Source: Caulobacter vibrioides
GTDB taxonomy: Bacteria; Pseudomonadota; Alphaproteobacteria; Caulobacterales; Caulobacteraceae
Direction of reading: 5' to 3'
NCBI RefSeq assembly: GCF_002858865.1
Contig: NZ_PJRR01000016.1
Location: 1 to 64,000, forward strand
Length of the DNA stretch: 64,000 nt
Shown: positions 16,725-24,429 of the stretch, piece after piece
Layout: every line of letters begins with the position of its first letter
Position numbering within the stretch: position 1 is the first letter of the stretch
The notes under the pieces: model-generated
The model's input: the letters and a program-made list of their open reading frames with translations, nothing else
Database searches by the model: none
What the model was told of the DNA's origin: nothing
Program-made: the position numbers and the translations under genes

Positions 16725-17330
16725 ATGGTCGCGGAACAGGTCGGACGCTCGCCGCCGGATCCGGTCCGGGACAACAGCTTCAAGCGTGAGCTGGTGACGC
16801 TGATCCCGCACCTTCGCGCTTTTGCGCGCACCCTCACCGGTGATCCCACCGCGGCCGACGATCTGGCGCAGGACGCGATGATGAAGGCCTGGGACGCGCG
16901 CGCGAGTTTCCAGTTGGGCACCAACATGAAGGCCTGGACCTTCATGATCCTGCGCAACCAGTTCTATTCGGAAAAGCGGCGTAGCTGGCGCCAGAGCCAG
17001 CTCGACCAGGAAGCGGCCGAACGCACCCTTGTCGCCGTGGACGATCCCGAGGCCCCCGTCGCCCTCGACGAACTGCGCCAGGGCCTGTCGATGCTGCCCG
17101 CCGAACAGCGCGAAGCGCTGATCCTGGTCGGGGCCGGGGGCTTCGCCTACGAGGAGGCGGCCGAAATCTGTAATTGCGCCGTCGGCACGGTGAAGAGCCG
17201 GGTCAGCCGCGCGCGTCGGGCGTTGCAGGCGATCCTCGAGAGCGGCGCCTATGACCGTGATGGCGCGGCGGCGGGGGATGCGATGCGGGCGATCCTGGCC
17301 GACGCGGAGCGATTGAGCGCCTTGCGGTGA
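16725..17330 (+). CDS. sigT: SigT, EcfG-family ECF sigma factor
   Basis: The 201-residue sigma factor has region 2 at about 24-90 (LRAFARTLTGDPTAADDLAQ, then AWTFMILRNQFYSEKRR). Region 4 is at about 115-170, with the helix-turn-helix FAYEEAAEICNCAVGTVKSR. This is the ECF15/EcfG type that drives the general stress regulon of alphaproteobacteria. It sits between its anti-sigma factor and the kinase gene and overlaps phyK by 4 bases. Confidence 0.95.
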   Translation: MVAEQVGRSPPDPVRDNSFKRELVTLIPHLRAFARTLTGDPTAADDLAQDAMMKAWDARASFQLGTNMKAWTFMILRNQFYSEKRRSWRQSQLDQEAAERTLVAVDDPEAPVALDELRQGLSMLPAEQREALILVGAGGFAYEEAAEICNCAVGTVKSRVSRARRALQAILESGAYDRDGAAAGDAMRAILADAERLSALR

Positions 17331-19030
17331 CCGTCTTTACCGGCCGCGCCGCGCGGGCCGTCACCTCGATCCGCGTCCGGCTGGCCATGGCGCTCTGCGT
17401 GGCCCTGCTGCCTGTGCTGATCCTGGGCGGGTTGCAGTCGATCTTCGCCTTCCGGGCGGAGGCGGACGCGCGCCGCCAGAGCCTGGAGCTCGCGGCCGGA
17501 CACAGCGCCACCATCGCCCGGGCCCGCATCGAGGCGGCGGGCGTCCTTCTGCAGACCCTGGGTCCCGGCTCGGTGGGCCTGGAGTGCGCCCAGCGCCTGG
17601 CCGACGTCCGCGCCCGGCTGCCGGGCTACGCCAACCTGATCCGCTTTGATGCGCGCGGCCGGGTGTCCTGCGCCGCGGCGACGACTCCGTACGATCCCCA
17701 GCGCGGCGCGCGCCCCTGGTTCCAGGCGCTGCGGGCCAGTGAGGACATGGTCGTCGCCTCTGCGCCGGGCGTGGTCTATGCCGACGAACCGGCGGTGCTG
17801 GCCGCCGTCCGCGCGGGGACCCCCGAGCGCTTCGACGGGGCGATGGCCGCCGTGCTGACCTTGCGCGAGCTGAAGCTCCAGACCACCAATCGCTTCATGC
17901 CCGAAGGCGCGGAGGTGGCCCTGGCCGATTCCAACGGCCGGGTGTTCGCTGCGACCCGTCCAAGCGCGTTCGGGGCGCCCAAGCTGGACTGGCGACAGAT
18001 CGCGGCGCGCGACAAGTCGGTGATGTGGAGCGGCGCCGATCTCGAAGGTCATAGCCGCAACTATTCCGCCGCGCCGCTGGTCGACGACCACGTGTTCGTG
18101 ATCCTGTCGGCGCCGTCGCCGGGCCTTTTGTCCTGGGCGTCGATCAATCCGATCTCGCGCCTGCTGCTGCCCTTGCTGGCCTTCTTCCTGGCGCTGGGAG
18201 CGGTGTTGTACGCGGCCGAGCGCGGTGTGATCCGCTGGATCGTCTATCTGCAGCGCGTGGCGGCCATCTATGCGCGGGGCCGCTTCACCGTGCGGCCGCT
18301 GCAGGCCGAGCGCGCGCCGCCGGAGATCCGCGAACTGGCCGCCACGCTGGACGCCATGGCCGGCGGAATCGTCGCCCGCGACGCCTCGCTGATGGACAGC
18401 CTGGCCGAGAAGGACGCGCTGATGCGCGAGATCCATCACCGGGTGAAGAACAACCTGCAGATCATCACCTCGCTGCTGAACATGCAGCAGCGGGCCCTGT
18501 CGGATCCGGCGGCCAAGGCGGCGATGAACGACACTCGGCAGCGCATCACCGCCCTGGCCCAGATCTATCGCGCGCTCTACCAGGGCCCCGATCTGAAGCG
18601 GGTCGATCTGCGTCCGTTCCTCGAAGAGCTGACGGCCCAGCTGCTGGCCAGCGACATGGGCGGCTTCGGCGGCGGCGGGCTGGTGCGGACCGAGGTCCAC
18701 GCCGACCCGCTGGTCATTGATCCGGATCGCCTGGCGCCGATCGCCCTGTTCGCGGTCGAGGCCATCACCAACGCCCAGAAGCATGCCTTCGGACCAAGCG
18801 GTGGGACCCTGGTCGTCGGTTTCCACGTGCGGGGCGAGGAGGCCGAGCTGTCGATCAGCGACGATGGTCCGGGGGCCGTCGAGAGCCTGGGCGGAGGCGT
18901 CGGGCGCACCCTGATGACCGCCTTTGCGCGCCAGCTTCGCGGCCAGGTCGCGTTCGAGACCCGCGAGCCGCGCGGCCTGACGGTGCGGCTGACCTTTCCT
19001 ACGCCCCAGGCGCTGAGCGCCGCTGGCTGA
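17327..19030 (+). CDS. phyK: PhyK, membrane sensor histidine kinase (HWE/HisKA_2 type)
   Basis: The 567-residue protein has a TM segment at about 16-33, a periplasmic sensor domain of roughly 240 residues, a second TM at about 281-300, a HAMP-like linker, and a HisKA_2 domain with the phospho-His in IHHRVKNNLQIITSLLNMQQ. The HATPase region has EAITNAQKHAF and DDGPGAVE. PhyK phosphorylates PhyR in Caulobacter. It begins with GTG overlapping the sigT stop (GTGA), so it is translationally coupled. Confidence 0.93.
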   Translation: MTVFTGRAARAVTSIRVRLAMALCVALLPVLILGGLQSIFAFRAEADARRQSLELAAGHSATIARARIEAAGVLLQTLGPGSVGLECAQRLADVRARLPGYANLIRFDARGRVSCAAATTPYDPQRGARPWFQALRASEDMVVASAPGVVYADEPAVLAAVRAGTPERFDGAMAAVLTLRELKLQTTNRFMPEGAEVALADSNGRVFAATRPSAFGAPKLDWRQIAARDKSVMWSGADLEGHSRNYSAAPLVDDHVFVILSAPSPGLLSWASINPISRLLLPLLAFFLALGAVLYAAERGVIRWIVYLQRVAAIYARGRFTVRPLQAERAPPEIRELAATLDAMAGGIVARDASLMDSLAEKDALMREIHHRVKNNLQIITSLLNMQQRALSDPAAKAAMNDTRQRITALAQIYRALYQGPDLKRVDLRPFLEELTAQLLASDMGGFGGGGLVRTEVHADPLVIDPDRLAPIALFAVEAITNAQKHAFGPSGGTLVVGFHVRGEEAELSISDDGPGAVESLGGGVGRTLMTAFARQLRGQVAFETREPRGLTVRLTFPTPQALSAAG

Positions 19031-19033
19031 TCC

Positions 19034-19058
19034 GGAACCGAGCTTCGCCGCTGGCGTT
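19034..19058 (+). promoter_or_regulatory. SigT-type promoter of the entericidin-like gene
   Basis: GGAAC (19034-19038), 16 bases, then CGTT (19055-19058) match the EcfG consensus exactly. It lies immediately after the phyK stop and about 60 bases before the small lipoprotein gene. Confidence 0.75.
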
Positions 19059-19119
19059 CTGCAAGGGCAACGGTTCAAACGCCTCGGCCCGCGATGGTCC
19101 TCGGCGAACAGCGGAGAAA

Positions 19120-19263
19120 ATGATGCGTAAACTGGTGATCCTCGCCGTCCTCGCCGCGTCCCTGTCGGTCGCGGCCTGCAACACGGTCGAAGGCGCGGGC
19201 AAGGACGTCTCGTCGGCCGGCAAGGCCGTCACGGACACGGCCCGCGACGTCAAGAAAAACTAA
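19120..19263 (+). CDS. Entericidin-like small lipoprotein
   Basis: A 47-residue ORF encodes a signal peptide ending in a lipobox (VAAC), followed by NTVEGAGKDVSSAGKAV and a short polar tail. This is the layout of entericidin EcnA/B-like lipoproteins, which are stress-induced envelope peptides. Two tandem ATG codons open it; AGAAAA lies just upstream. A perfect SigT-type promoter and a strong terminator frame it, making it a single-gene stress-response unit next to its regulators. Confidence 0.85.
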   Translation: MMRKLVILAVLAASLSVAACNTVEGAGKDVSSAGKAVTDTARDVKKN

Positions 19264-19288
19264 GCCTTGGGCCAAGGTCCATCGAAAG

Positions 19289-19321
19289 GGCCCGCCAGTC
19301 CGCTGGCGGGCCTTTTCTTGT
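19289..19321. terminator. Terminator after the entericidin-like gene
   Basis: A perfect 10-bp stem (GGCCCGCCAG / CTGGCGGGCC) with a TCCG loop is followed by TTTTCTTGTTT. It lies between the small lipoprotein gene and the converging cheR. Confidence 0.88.
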
Positions 19322-19322
19322 T

Positions 19323-20153
19323 TCAGGCGGCCGCCGCGCGGATAGACGGATCGCGCAGATAGATCCCCCGCCCGCCCGGGGCCGGGGTCAGCAGTTCGTC
19401 GATCTCGGAGGCGTCGTCCTCGGTGTCGAGCACCAGAACCCCGTCGTCGGGCAGCAACGCGGCCAGCGAACGCGCGACCTGGCCGCGAAGAGAGGCGTCC
19501 ATGCCGCCCAGCACGTTGCGCAGCAGGATCACGTCGAACCGTCCCATCGCCGAAAGGTCGGCGAGCAGGTTGATGCGCTTCCAGCGCACCATCTGACGAA
19601 TGCGCGGCGAGATAGCCCAGGTGTCGTCCTGGTTCTCGAAGTACTTGATCAGCATGCGGATCGGCAGGCCGCGCTGGACCTCGAACTGGGTGTAGATGCC
19701 GGCCTGGGCTTTCTCCAGGCTGCGTTCGGAGAGGTCCGAGCCAAAGAACTCGAACCGCGTGCCGGTGACCAGGCCCGGGGCTTCGGCGGCGGCGATCGCC
19801 ATCGAATAGACTTCCTGACCCGTGGCGCAGGCGGCGCTCCAGATGCGGATCGGCGCTTCCCGGCGGCGATGCGACAGGGCCGGCAGGATCTGGTCGCGCA
19901 GCTGGGCGAAGGTTTCCCGGCCCCGGAAGAAGGTGGTCTCGCTGCGGCACAGCGCCTCGACCACGGCCCAGATCAGCCGTTCTTCGCGCTTGGTGCGCAG
20001 CGCTCCGATCAGGGCGTCGATCGAGTCGTAGCCCTCGCGGCGCGCCAGGGGCGCCAGCCGGCTCTCGATCAGGTAGGGTTTCTCGGTTTCGACCCGCACG
20101 CCGGCGCGGGCGCGGCCCAGGGCCGCCAGCAGGTCCATGTCCTCGGGCGTCAC
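19323..20153 (-). CDS. cheR: CheR-type chemoreceptor methyltransferase
   Basis: The 276-residue protein has an N-terminal helical CheR domain (1-75) and a SAM-binding domain: IRIWSAACATGQEVYSMAIA (motif I), FFGSDLSERSLEKAQAGIY, FDVILLRNVLGGMD. CheR methylates glutamates of chemoreceptors. Here it is not in a full chemotaxis operon but next to a single-domain receiver and chpT, so its target may be a non-canonical receptor. It overlaps the upstream receiver gene by 4 bases. Confidence 0.9.
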   Translation of the reverse strand: MTPEDMDLLAALGRARAGVRVETEKPYLIESRLAPLARREGYDSIDALIGALRTKREERLIWAVVEALCRSETTFFRGRETFAQLRDQILPALSHRRREAPIRIWSAACATGQEVYSMAIAAAEAPGLVTGTRFEFFGSDLSERSLEKAQAGIYTQFEVQRGLPIRMLIKYFENQDDTWAISPRIRQMVRWKRINLLADLSAMGRFDVILLRNVLGGMDASLRGQVARSLAALLPDDGVLVLDTEDDASEIDELLTPAPGGRGIYLRDPSIRAAAA

Positions 20154-20515
20154 AGCAGGCCCGCCTCGGCGAACTTCGCCTCGATGATATCGCCGTCGAA
20201 GGGCTTCATGATGTACTCGTCCGCACCCGCATCGAGGGCTGTGCGGATATGGTCGGGACTGTTCTCGACCGTGCAGAACACGACCTTGGGCGTCATACCG
20301 CCGGGCTCGGCCCGCAGCTGACGTAGAAACTCGATGCCGTTCATCACCGGCATGTTCCAGTCGAGCAGCACCGCGTCAGGCATGGCCGCGCGACACCACG
20401 CCAGGGCCTCCATGCCATCGGCGGCCTCGGCGATCTCGAAGCCGATGTCCTCGAGGACTCGGCGGGCGACCTTGCGGATCACCCGGCTGTCGTCGACCAC
20501 CAGACAGGTCTTCAC
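20150..20515 (-). CDS. CheY-like single-domain response regulator
   Basis: The 121-residue receiver has Asp-Asp in LVVDDSRVIRK, the phospho-acceptor Asp in VLLDWNMPVMNG, Thr in FCTVEN and Lys in IMKPF. There is no output domain, so it acts through protein contacts (motor, kinase or phosphatase). I chose GTG 20515, with GGAG 6 bases upstream, instead of a TTG four codons earlier. It overlaps cheR, so the two are co-expressed. Confidence 0.88.
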   Translation of the reverse strand: MKTCLVVDDSRVIRKVARRVLEDIGFEIAEAADGMEALAWCRAAMPDAVLLDWNMPVMNGIEFLRQLRAEPGGMTPKVVFCTVENSPDHIRTALDAGADEYIMKPFDGDIIEAKFAEAGLL

Positions 20516-20606
20516 GGCGCGCTCCAATCCAGGTCGCCACCATGCGCGGCCGCTGGTTAAGGAGCGGTTTGCTAAACCCGGATCGGGGCGCGGAGATTGT
20601 TAAAGA

Positions 20607-21284
20607 TTACGCCGGGACCCAGGCGGCGATCGAGGCGCGGTCCTCGCCGATCTCGACGGCGATCTGGCCGCCGGCCGCGCGCACCAGGGCGTTCAGATAG
20701 GCCGCCTGCACCCACGGACCGCCCAGGCCCTCGGCCAGCGGCTCGCCCTTGAGGCCGGCCAGCACCTCCGGACGCAGGCGCGCGCGCGGGCCCTTGGCGT
20801 CGGCGATGATCGAGAAGCGCCCATCGGCGGCCACGCCCTTGACGGTGGCCACGCCGCCGGCCGGCAGGGCGCTGGCGGCGATCTGGGCGATGTTCAGCAC
20901 CGCGCGCGACGAGGGCTTGTTCATCGCCTGCGGCTCGATCTGCCAGTCCAGGGTCGGGCGGACATGGGCGAAGACGCCCTGGGCCAGCTTTTCCAGCTCG
21001 CGCGAGTCGAAGTTCTCGGCCGAGGCCGAGGCGCCGAAGGCCACCCGGGTGAACTGCAGGAGATCCGCCAGCTTGCGAGCCGACGAGGCGATCAGGTTCA
21101 TGGCGTCGTCGCGCATGTCCTGGGCCGAGGGGTCTTCCAGCAGATCCAGACCCGAGACGATGGCGCTGGCCGGACTGATGAAGTCGTGACACAGGCGCGC
21201 GGCCAGCATGGCGGCGAAGTCGGGACCCTGGACGTCGGTTTCGGGGGACGCGGGGGCGGTGGTCTCGGTGACGGTCTCGGTCAT
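20607..21284 (-). CDS. chpT: ChpT histidine phosphotransferase of the CtrA/CpdR pathway
   Basis: The 225-residue protein carries phosphate from CckA to CtrA and CpdR. The dimerisation helical hairpin bears the phospho-His33 in AARLCHDFISPASAIVSGLD; the C-terminal domain is a degenerate Bergerat ATPase fold without ATP motifs, ending in EDRASIAAWVPA. Starting at ATG 21284 gives exactly the length I know for the C. crescentus protein; in-frame upstream codons would add 37 residues without family character. Confidence 0.95.
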   Translation of the reverse strand: MTETVTETTAPASPETDVQGPDFAAMLAARLCHDFISPASAIVSGLDLLEDPSAQDMRDDAMNLIASSARKLADLLQFTRVAFGASASAENFDSRELEKLAQGVFAHVRPTLDWQIEPQAMNKPSSRAVLNIAQIAASALPAGGVATVKGVAADGRFSIIADAKGPRARLRPEVLAGLKGEPLAEGLGGPWVQAAYLNALVRAAGGQIAVEIGEDRASIAAWVPA

Positions 21285-21413
21285 GGCGGCGAACTCTGCC
21301 GTGATTTGAGCCATTCGCAAACCGGGCTCCGGCGCCGCGCGGCTATCGCCGCTTGGAGAAAATAACGCACCCGCTTGGCGGGTCTTCGATTTCATCCCGC
21401 GCGCACTGGCCCT

Positions 21414-21617
21414 ATGGAAGCGACCGTGATCGATCCGTTCCTAGAACCCGGCGTGCTCGTGCGCCATCCTAGCCAGCCCGACTGGGGTCTGGGTCAGGTG
21501 CAGTCCGTGATCGGCCACCGCGTGACGGTGAATTTCGAAGAGGCCGGCAAGCAGACCATCGACGCCACGCGGGTGCGGCTGGTCTTCGTCGGCGACGACC
21601 CCCGGGGGCAGGCATGA
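21414..21617 (+). CDS. DUF3553 family small protein
   Basis: The 67-residue protein is a short all-beta domain (PGVLVRHPSQPDWGLGQVQS...VTVNFEEAGKQTID) of the DUF3553 type, resembling the SH3-like barrel found in some helicase and nuclease tails. Function is unknown. I chose ATG 21414. It overlaps cysQ by 4 bases (ATGA) and is divergent from chpT. Confidence 0.75.
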   Translation: MEATVIDPFLEPGVLVRHPSQPDWGLGQVQSVIGHRVTVNFEEAGKQTIDATRVRLVFVGDDPRGQA

Positions 21618-22411
21618 GCGACGATAAGCGGACGGTTCAAGATCTCGCGGACTGGGGCCGGACCCTCGCCAAGATCACCGAGGAGGCCGCCGTGGTCATC
21701 CTGCCGTTCTGGCGCACCGAACTGGCCGTCGCCCAGAAGGCCGACGAGAGCCCGGTGACCGAGGCCGATCGCGCCGGCGAGCGCCTGATCCTGGAGCGCC
21801 TGGCGGCGCTCTACCCCGCTATCCCGGTGATCTCGGAAGAAGACGCCAGCGAGTTCGGCACGCCCGAGTCCGTCGGACCGCGTTTCTTCCTGGTCGATCC
21901 GGTCGACGGCACCAAGGCCTTCGTGCGCGGCGATCCGAACTTCACGGTCAATATCGGCCTGATTGAGCACGGCGTTCCGGTCGCGGGCGCGGTCTGCGCC
22001 CCGGCCACCGGCGAGGTGTGGTTCACCACGGCTGACGGCGCGGCCAAGCGCGCCGGGCCGGACGCGGCCGAGGCGCCGATCCGGGTTCGTCCTTGGCCGA
22101 CCGGTCAGGCGCTGGGCCTGATCAGCCACACCATGCGCGAGGAAAAGGCCACGGAGTTGGCCGCCGAGTACGGCTTTGCCCTGCGCACGCCGATGGACAG
22201 CTCAATCAAGATGTGCCGGATCGCCGAAGGCTCGGCCGACATCTATCCGCGCCACGGCCCGACCTCGGAGTGGGACACCGCCGCCGGCCACGCCGTGCTG
22301 GTCGCCGCGGGCGGCGCCTTCACCCAGCCCGACGGTTCGCCGTTCCTCTATGGCAAGGCCGACCAGAGCTTCCGCAACGGCTGGTTCGTCGCACGCGGCG
22401 GACGACCCTAG
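21614..22411 (+). CDS. cysQ: 3'(2'),5'-bisphosphate nucleotidase (CysQ)
   Basis: The 265-residue enzyme of the inositol-monophosphatase superfamily hydrolyses PAP (3'-phosphoadenosine 5'-phosphate), a by-product of sulfate assimilation. Metal ligands are in VISEEDAS and LVDPVDGTKAFVRG, followed by FTVNIGLIEHGVPVAGAVCAP. The CysQ-specific end is MDSSIKMCRIAEGSADIYPR and TSEWDTAAGHAVL. Mg-dependent and cytoplasmic. It is coupled to the DUF3553 gene by an ATGA overlap. Confidence 0.9.
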   Translation: MSDDKRTVQDLADWGRTLAKITEEAAVVILPFWRTELAVAQKADESPVTEADRAGERLILERLAALYPAIPVISEEDASEFGTPESVGPRFFLVDPVDGTKAFVRGDPNFTVNIGLIEHGVPVAGAVCAPATGEVWFTTADGAAKRAGPDAAEAPIRVRPWPTGQALGLISHTMREEKATELAAEYGFALRTPMDSSIKMCRIAEGSADIYPRHGPTSEWDTAAGHAVLVAAGGAFTQPDGSPFLYGKADQSFRNGWFVARGGRP

Positions 22412-22414
22412 AGA

Positions 22415-23296
22415 TCAGGGAACATCCTCGCTGACCGCTTCGACCGCTTCGGCGGGGGTGGAGAGGATCGTTCCGGCCGAGGCCGCGACGATGGCGGCGA
22501 TCGCCAGCCATTGGGTCAGGCTCAGCCGCTCGTGTAGGATCGCCAGGCCCGCCAGGGCGCCGACCGCCGGCTCCAGACTGAGCAGGACGCCGAAACTGCG
22601 CTTGGGGATGCCGCGCAGGGCGATCATCTCCAGCGAATAGGGGATGGCGCTGGACAGCACCGCCACCACCAGCCCCAGGGCGGCGATCTTCGGATCAAAC
22701 AGCACAGGCCCGGCCGAGACGATGCCGATCGGGGCGACGATCAGCGCGGCGGTGGTCATGCCCAACGCCACCGAGCGCCCCGCATGCAGGTGGGCCGCCC
22801 GCTTGCCCAGGATGATGTACAGCGCCCACATCACCGCCGCCGCGCAGGCATAGGCGACGCCCACCGGATCCAGCGGCTCGGCGCCGGGATTGATCGGCAG
22901 CAGCAGGCCGAGGCCCAGCACCGCCAGGGCGATCCAGACGAAATGGATCAGGCGCCGCGAGTGGGCCACGGCCAGGACCAGCGGGCCCATGAACTCGATG
23001 GCGATCGCCACGCCCAGCGGGATGGTGCGGATCGACATGTAGAAGCACAGGTTCATCGTCCCCATCACCGCGCCGTACATCGCCACAGCGCGGAGATCGG
23101 CGGCGGAGAGCCGATGACGCCACGGCCGCCAGATCGCCAGCAGGATCAGGGCCGAGAAGCCGACGCGATAGGCGCTGACGCCCTGGGCGCCGACCAGCGG
23201 GAACAGGGTCTTGGCGAACGATGTCCCCACGCACAGCGTGACGATCGCGGCCAGGAGCGCCGCATAGGGCAGGAAGGAAGCGCGGGCGCCGGACAT
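22415..23296 (-). CDS. EamA/DMT-family transporter (RhtA-like)
   Basis: The 293-residue inner-membrane protein has about ten transmembrane helices in two EamA repeats. Typical features are FAKTLFPLVGAQGVSAYRVG in the first repeat and AIPYSLEMIALRGIPKRSFG...SLEPAVGALAG in the second, the latter common in the RhtA threonine/homoserine exporters. The substrate is probably an amino acid or other metabolite. It converges on cysQ with a 3-base gap and is divergent from mmcB. Confidence 0.85.
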   Translation of the reverse strand: MSGARASFLPYAALLAAIVTLCVGTSFAKTLFPLVGAQGVSAYRVGFSALILLAIWRPWRHRLSAADLRAVAMYGAVMGTMNLCFYMSIRTIPLGVAIAIEFMGPLVLAVAHSRRLIHFVWIALAVLGLGLLLPINPGAEPLDPVGVAYACAAAVMWALYIILGKRAAHLHAGRSVALGMTTAALIVAPIGIVSAGPVLFDPKIAALGLVVAVLSSAIPYSLEMIALRGIPKRSFGVLLSLEPAVGALAGLAILHERLSLTQWLAIAAIVAASAGTILSTPAEAVEAVSEDVP

Positions 23297-23353
23297 GGTC
23301 CGTCTTTAGGGGGAGGGCGCTGGGAAGGCCAGACGCCGCCCGACTTGATCCGC

Positions 23354-23368
23354 GAACAAAGCTGGAAC
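23354..23368 (+). promoter_or_regulatory. LexA (SOS) box of mmcB
   Basis: GAAC-AAAGCTG-GAAC is the complement of the alphaproteobacterial LexA operator GTTC-N7-GTTC. It ends 13 bases before the mmcB ATG, so it would block transcription when LexA is bound. Confidence 0.8.
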
Positions 23369-23381
23369 ATGATGGCGACCG

Positions 23382-23840
23382 ATGGACGTGATCATCGAAC
23401 TGGCGCCCTCCCGCCCCGAAACCACGCTGGCCGTGACGCGCGGCGCGGCGCGGCTGCTTATCGATCTGGGCTATGCGCCCCTGGCGGAGGTGACCCTGCC
23501 GAACGGACGCCGCGCCGACCTGATGGCCTTGGGACCCAAGGGCGACGTGCTGATCGTCGAGGTGAAATCGGGACTGGAGGATTTCCGGGTCGATCGGAAG
23601 TGGGGCGACTATGCGCCCTTCTGCGACGCCTTCTATTTCGCGGTCGCACCCAGCTTTCCGGACGGGATTCTACCAGAGGACCCCGGGCTGTTGGTCGCCG
23701 ACGGGTTTGGCGGGGCGGTGGTGCGCGAGGCGCCGCTGACGCCGCTGGCGCCCGCGCGACGCAAGGCCCTGACCCTGGCGTTCGGACGCCTCGCCGCCTG
23801 GCGGGCGGCGGGCGTGAACGCCGAGCGCCTCAGTCTTTAG
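23382..23840 (+). CDS. mmcB: MmcB-family DNA repair protein (DUF1052, PD-(D/E)XK-like)
   Basis: The 152-residue protein has the nuclease-like core GRRADLMALGPKGDVLIVEVKSGLEDF, where Asp and ExK fit a PD-(D/E)XK metal site, then WGDYAPFCDAFYFAV. In Caulobacter mmcB is a damage-inducible gene connected with mitomycin C survival and translesion synthesis. The LexA box directly upstream supports this. It is transcribed alone, divergent from the EamA transporter. Confidence 0.87.
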   Translation: MDVIIELAPSRPETTLAVTRGAARLLIDLGYAPLAEVTLPNGRRADLMALGPKGDVLIVEVKSGLEDFRVDRKWGDYAPFCDAFYFAVAPSFPDGILPEDPGLLVADGFGGAVVREAPLTPLAPARRKALTLAFGRLAAWRAAGVNAERLSL

Positions 23841-23895
23841 GCGCGGGGCTCAATCGCGCAGGCGAAACGCTTGCCGCCGCAAAGGCTAGAGCTGT

Positions 23896-24008
23896 CGTCA
23901 TCCCGGAAGCCTCGCAGAGGCTGTCCGGGACCCGGGGGCCGGCGCACTGCAGTCGCCCCTGGGTCCCGGCTCTGCAGCCCGCTACGCGGTCTTCCGGCCG
24001 GGATGACG
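23896..24008. repeat. Palindromic intergenic repeat (CGTCATCCCGG type)
   Basis: CGTCATCCCGG at 23896-23906 and CCGGGATGACG at 23998-24008 close a 113-bp element that can fold further through GACCCGGGGGC / GCCCCTGGGTC. Elements with GTCATCCCGG ends are common between genes in alphaproteobacteria. It lies between mmcB and the DUF883 gene. Confidence 0.7.
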
Positions 24009-24076
24009 AAGGAAAAGCAGACGCATTCGACGGCGTGCGGACCTAGAGCGCGGCGCATCCTCTTCCGCGCAAACCG

Positions 24077-24385
24077 TTAGCGGGCCAGATTGCGCGAGAT
24101 CAGGAAACCCAGGCCCAGGCCGAGGGCGAAGGCGCCGAGCGCCAGGCCCATCGGATGATCTTCGGCCACATGGTGGGCTTCCTTGGCCTGCTTAGTGGTC
24201 CAGGCCGCGCCGGCGCGGGCCTGTTCGGCGGCGAAGGTGCGGGTCTGCTGAGCGACCTCGGTCGCCGTGTCGCGCGCCGACTTGACGGCGTCGAGCGCGG
24301 CGTCCTTGGCGCGTTTGGTGTTCTCGACGATGTCGTCGACCGCAGACGTGATGTCGGAGGGGGTCAGGCTGTTGACGTGGGTCAT
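24077..24385 (-). CDS. DUF883 (ElaB/YqjD-like) membrane-anchored protein
   Basis: The 102-residue protein has an amphipathic helical body (about 15-75) rich in Ala, Lys and Thr, then HPMGLALGAFALGLGLGFLISRNLAR. This is the C-terminal hydrophobic anchor typical of ElaB/YqjD/YgaM proteins. Those are inner-membrane, stationary-phase proteins that bind ribosomes in E. coli. No obvious SigT promoter is seen upstream. It is followed on the other side by the repeat at 23896-24008. Confidence 0.8.
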   Translation of the reverse strand: MTHVNSLTPSDITSAVDDIVENTKRAKDAALDAVKSARDTATEVAQQTRTFAAEQARAGAAWTTKQAKEAHHVAEDHPMGLALGAFALGLGLGFLISRNLAR

Positions 24386-24429
24386 GGGGGCTCCTCGGCT
24401 TGATCCTGAGAGAACTCGCCGCGCGCCGA

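Noticed and set aside
15331..24008. Inverted repeats as ends of an insertion sequence
   Set aside because: There is no transposase gene nearby, and the elements are short, intergenic and unrelated to each other.
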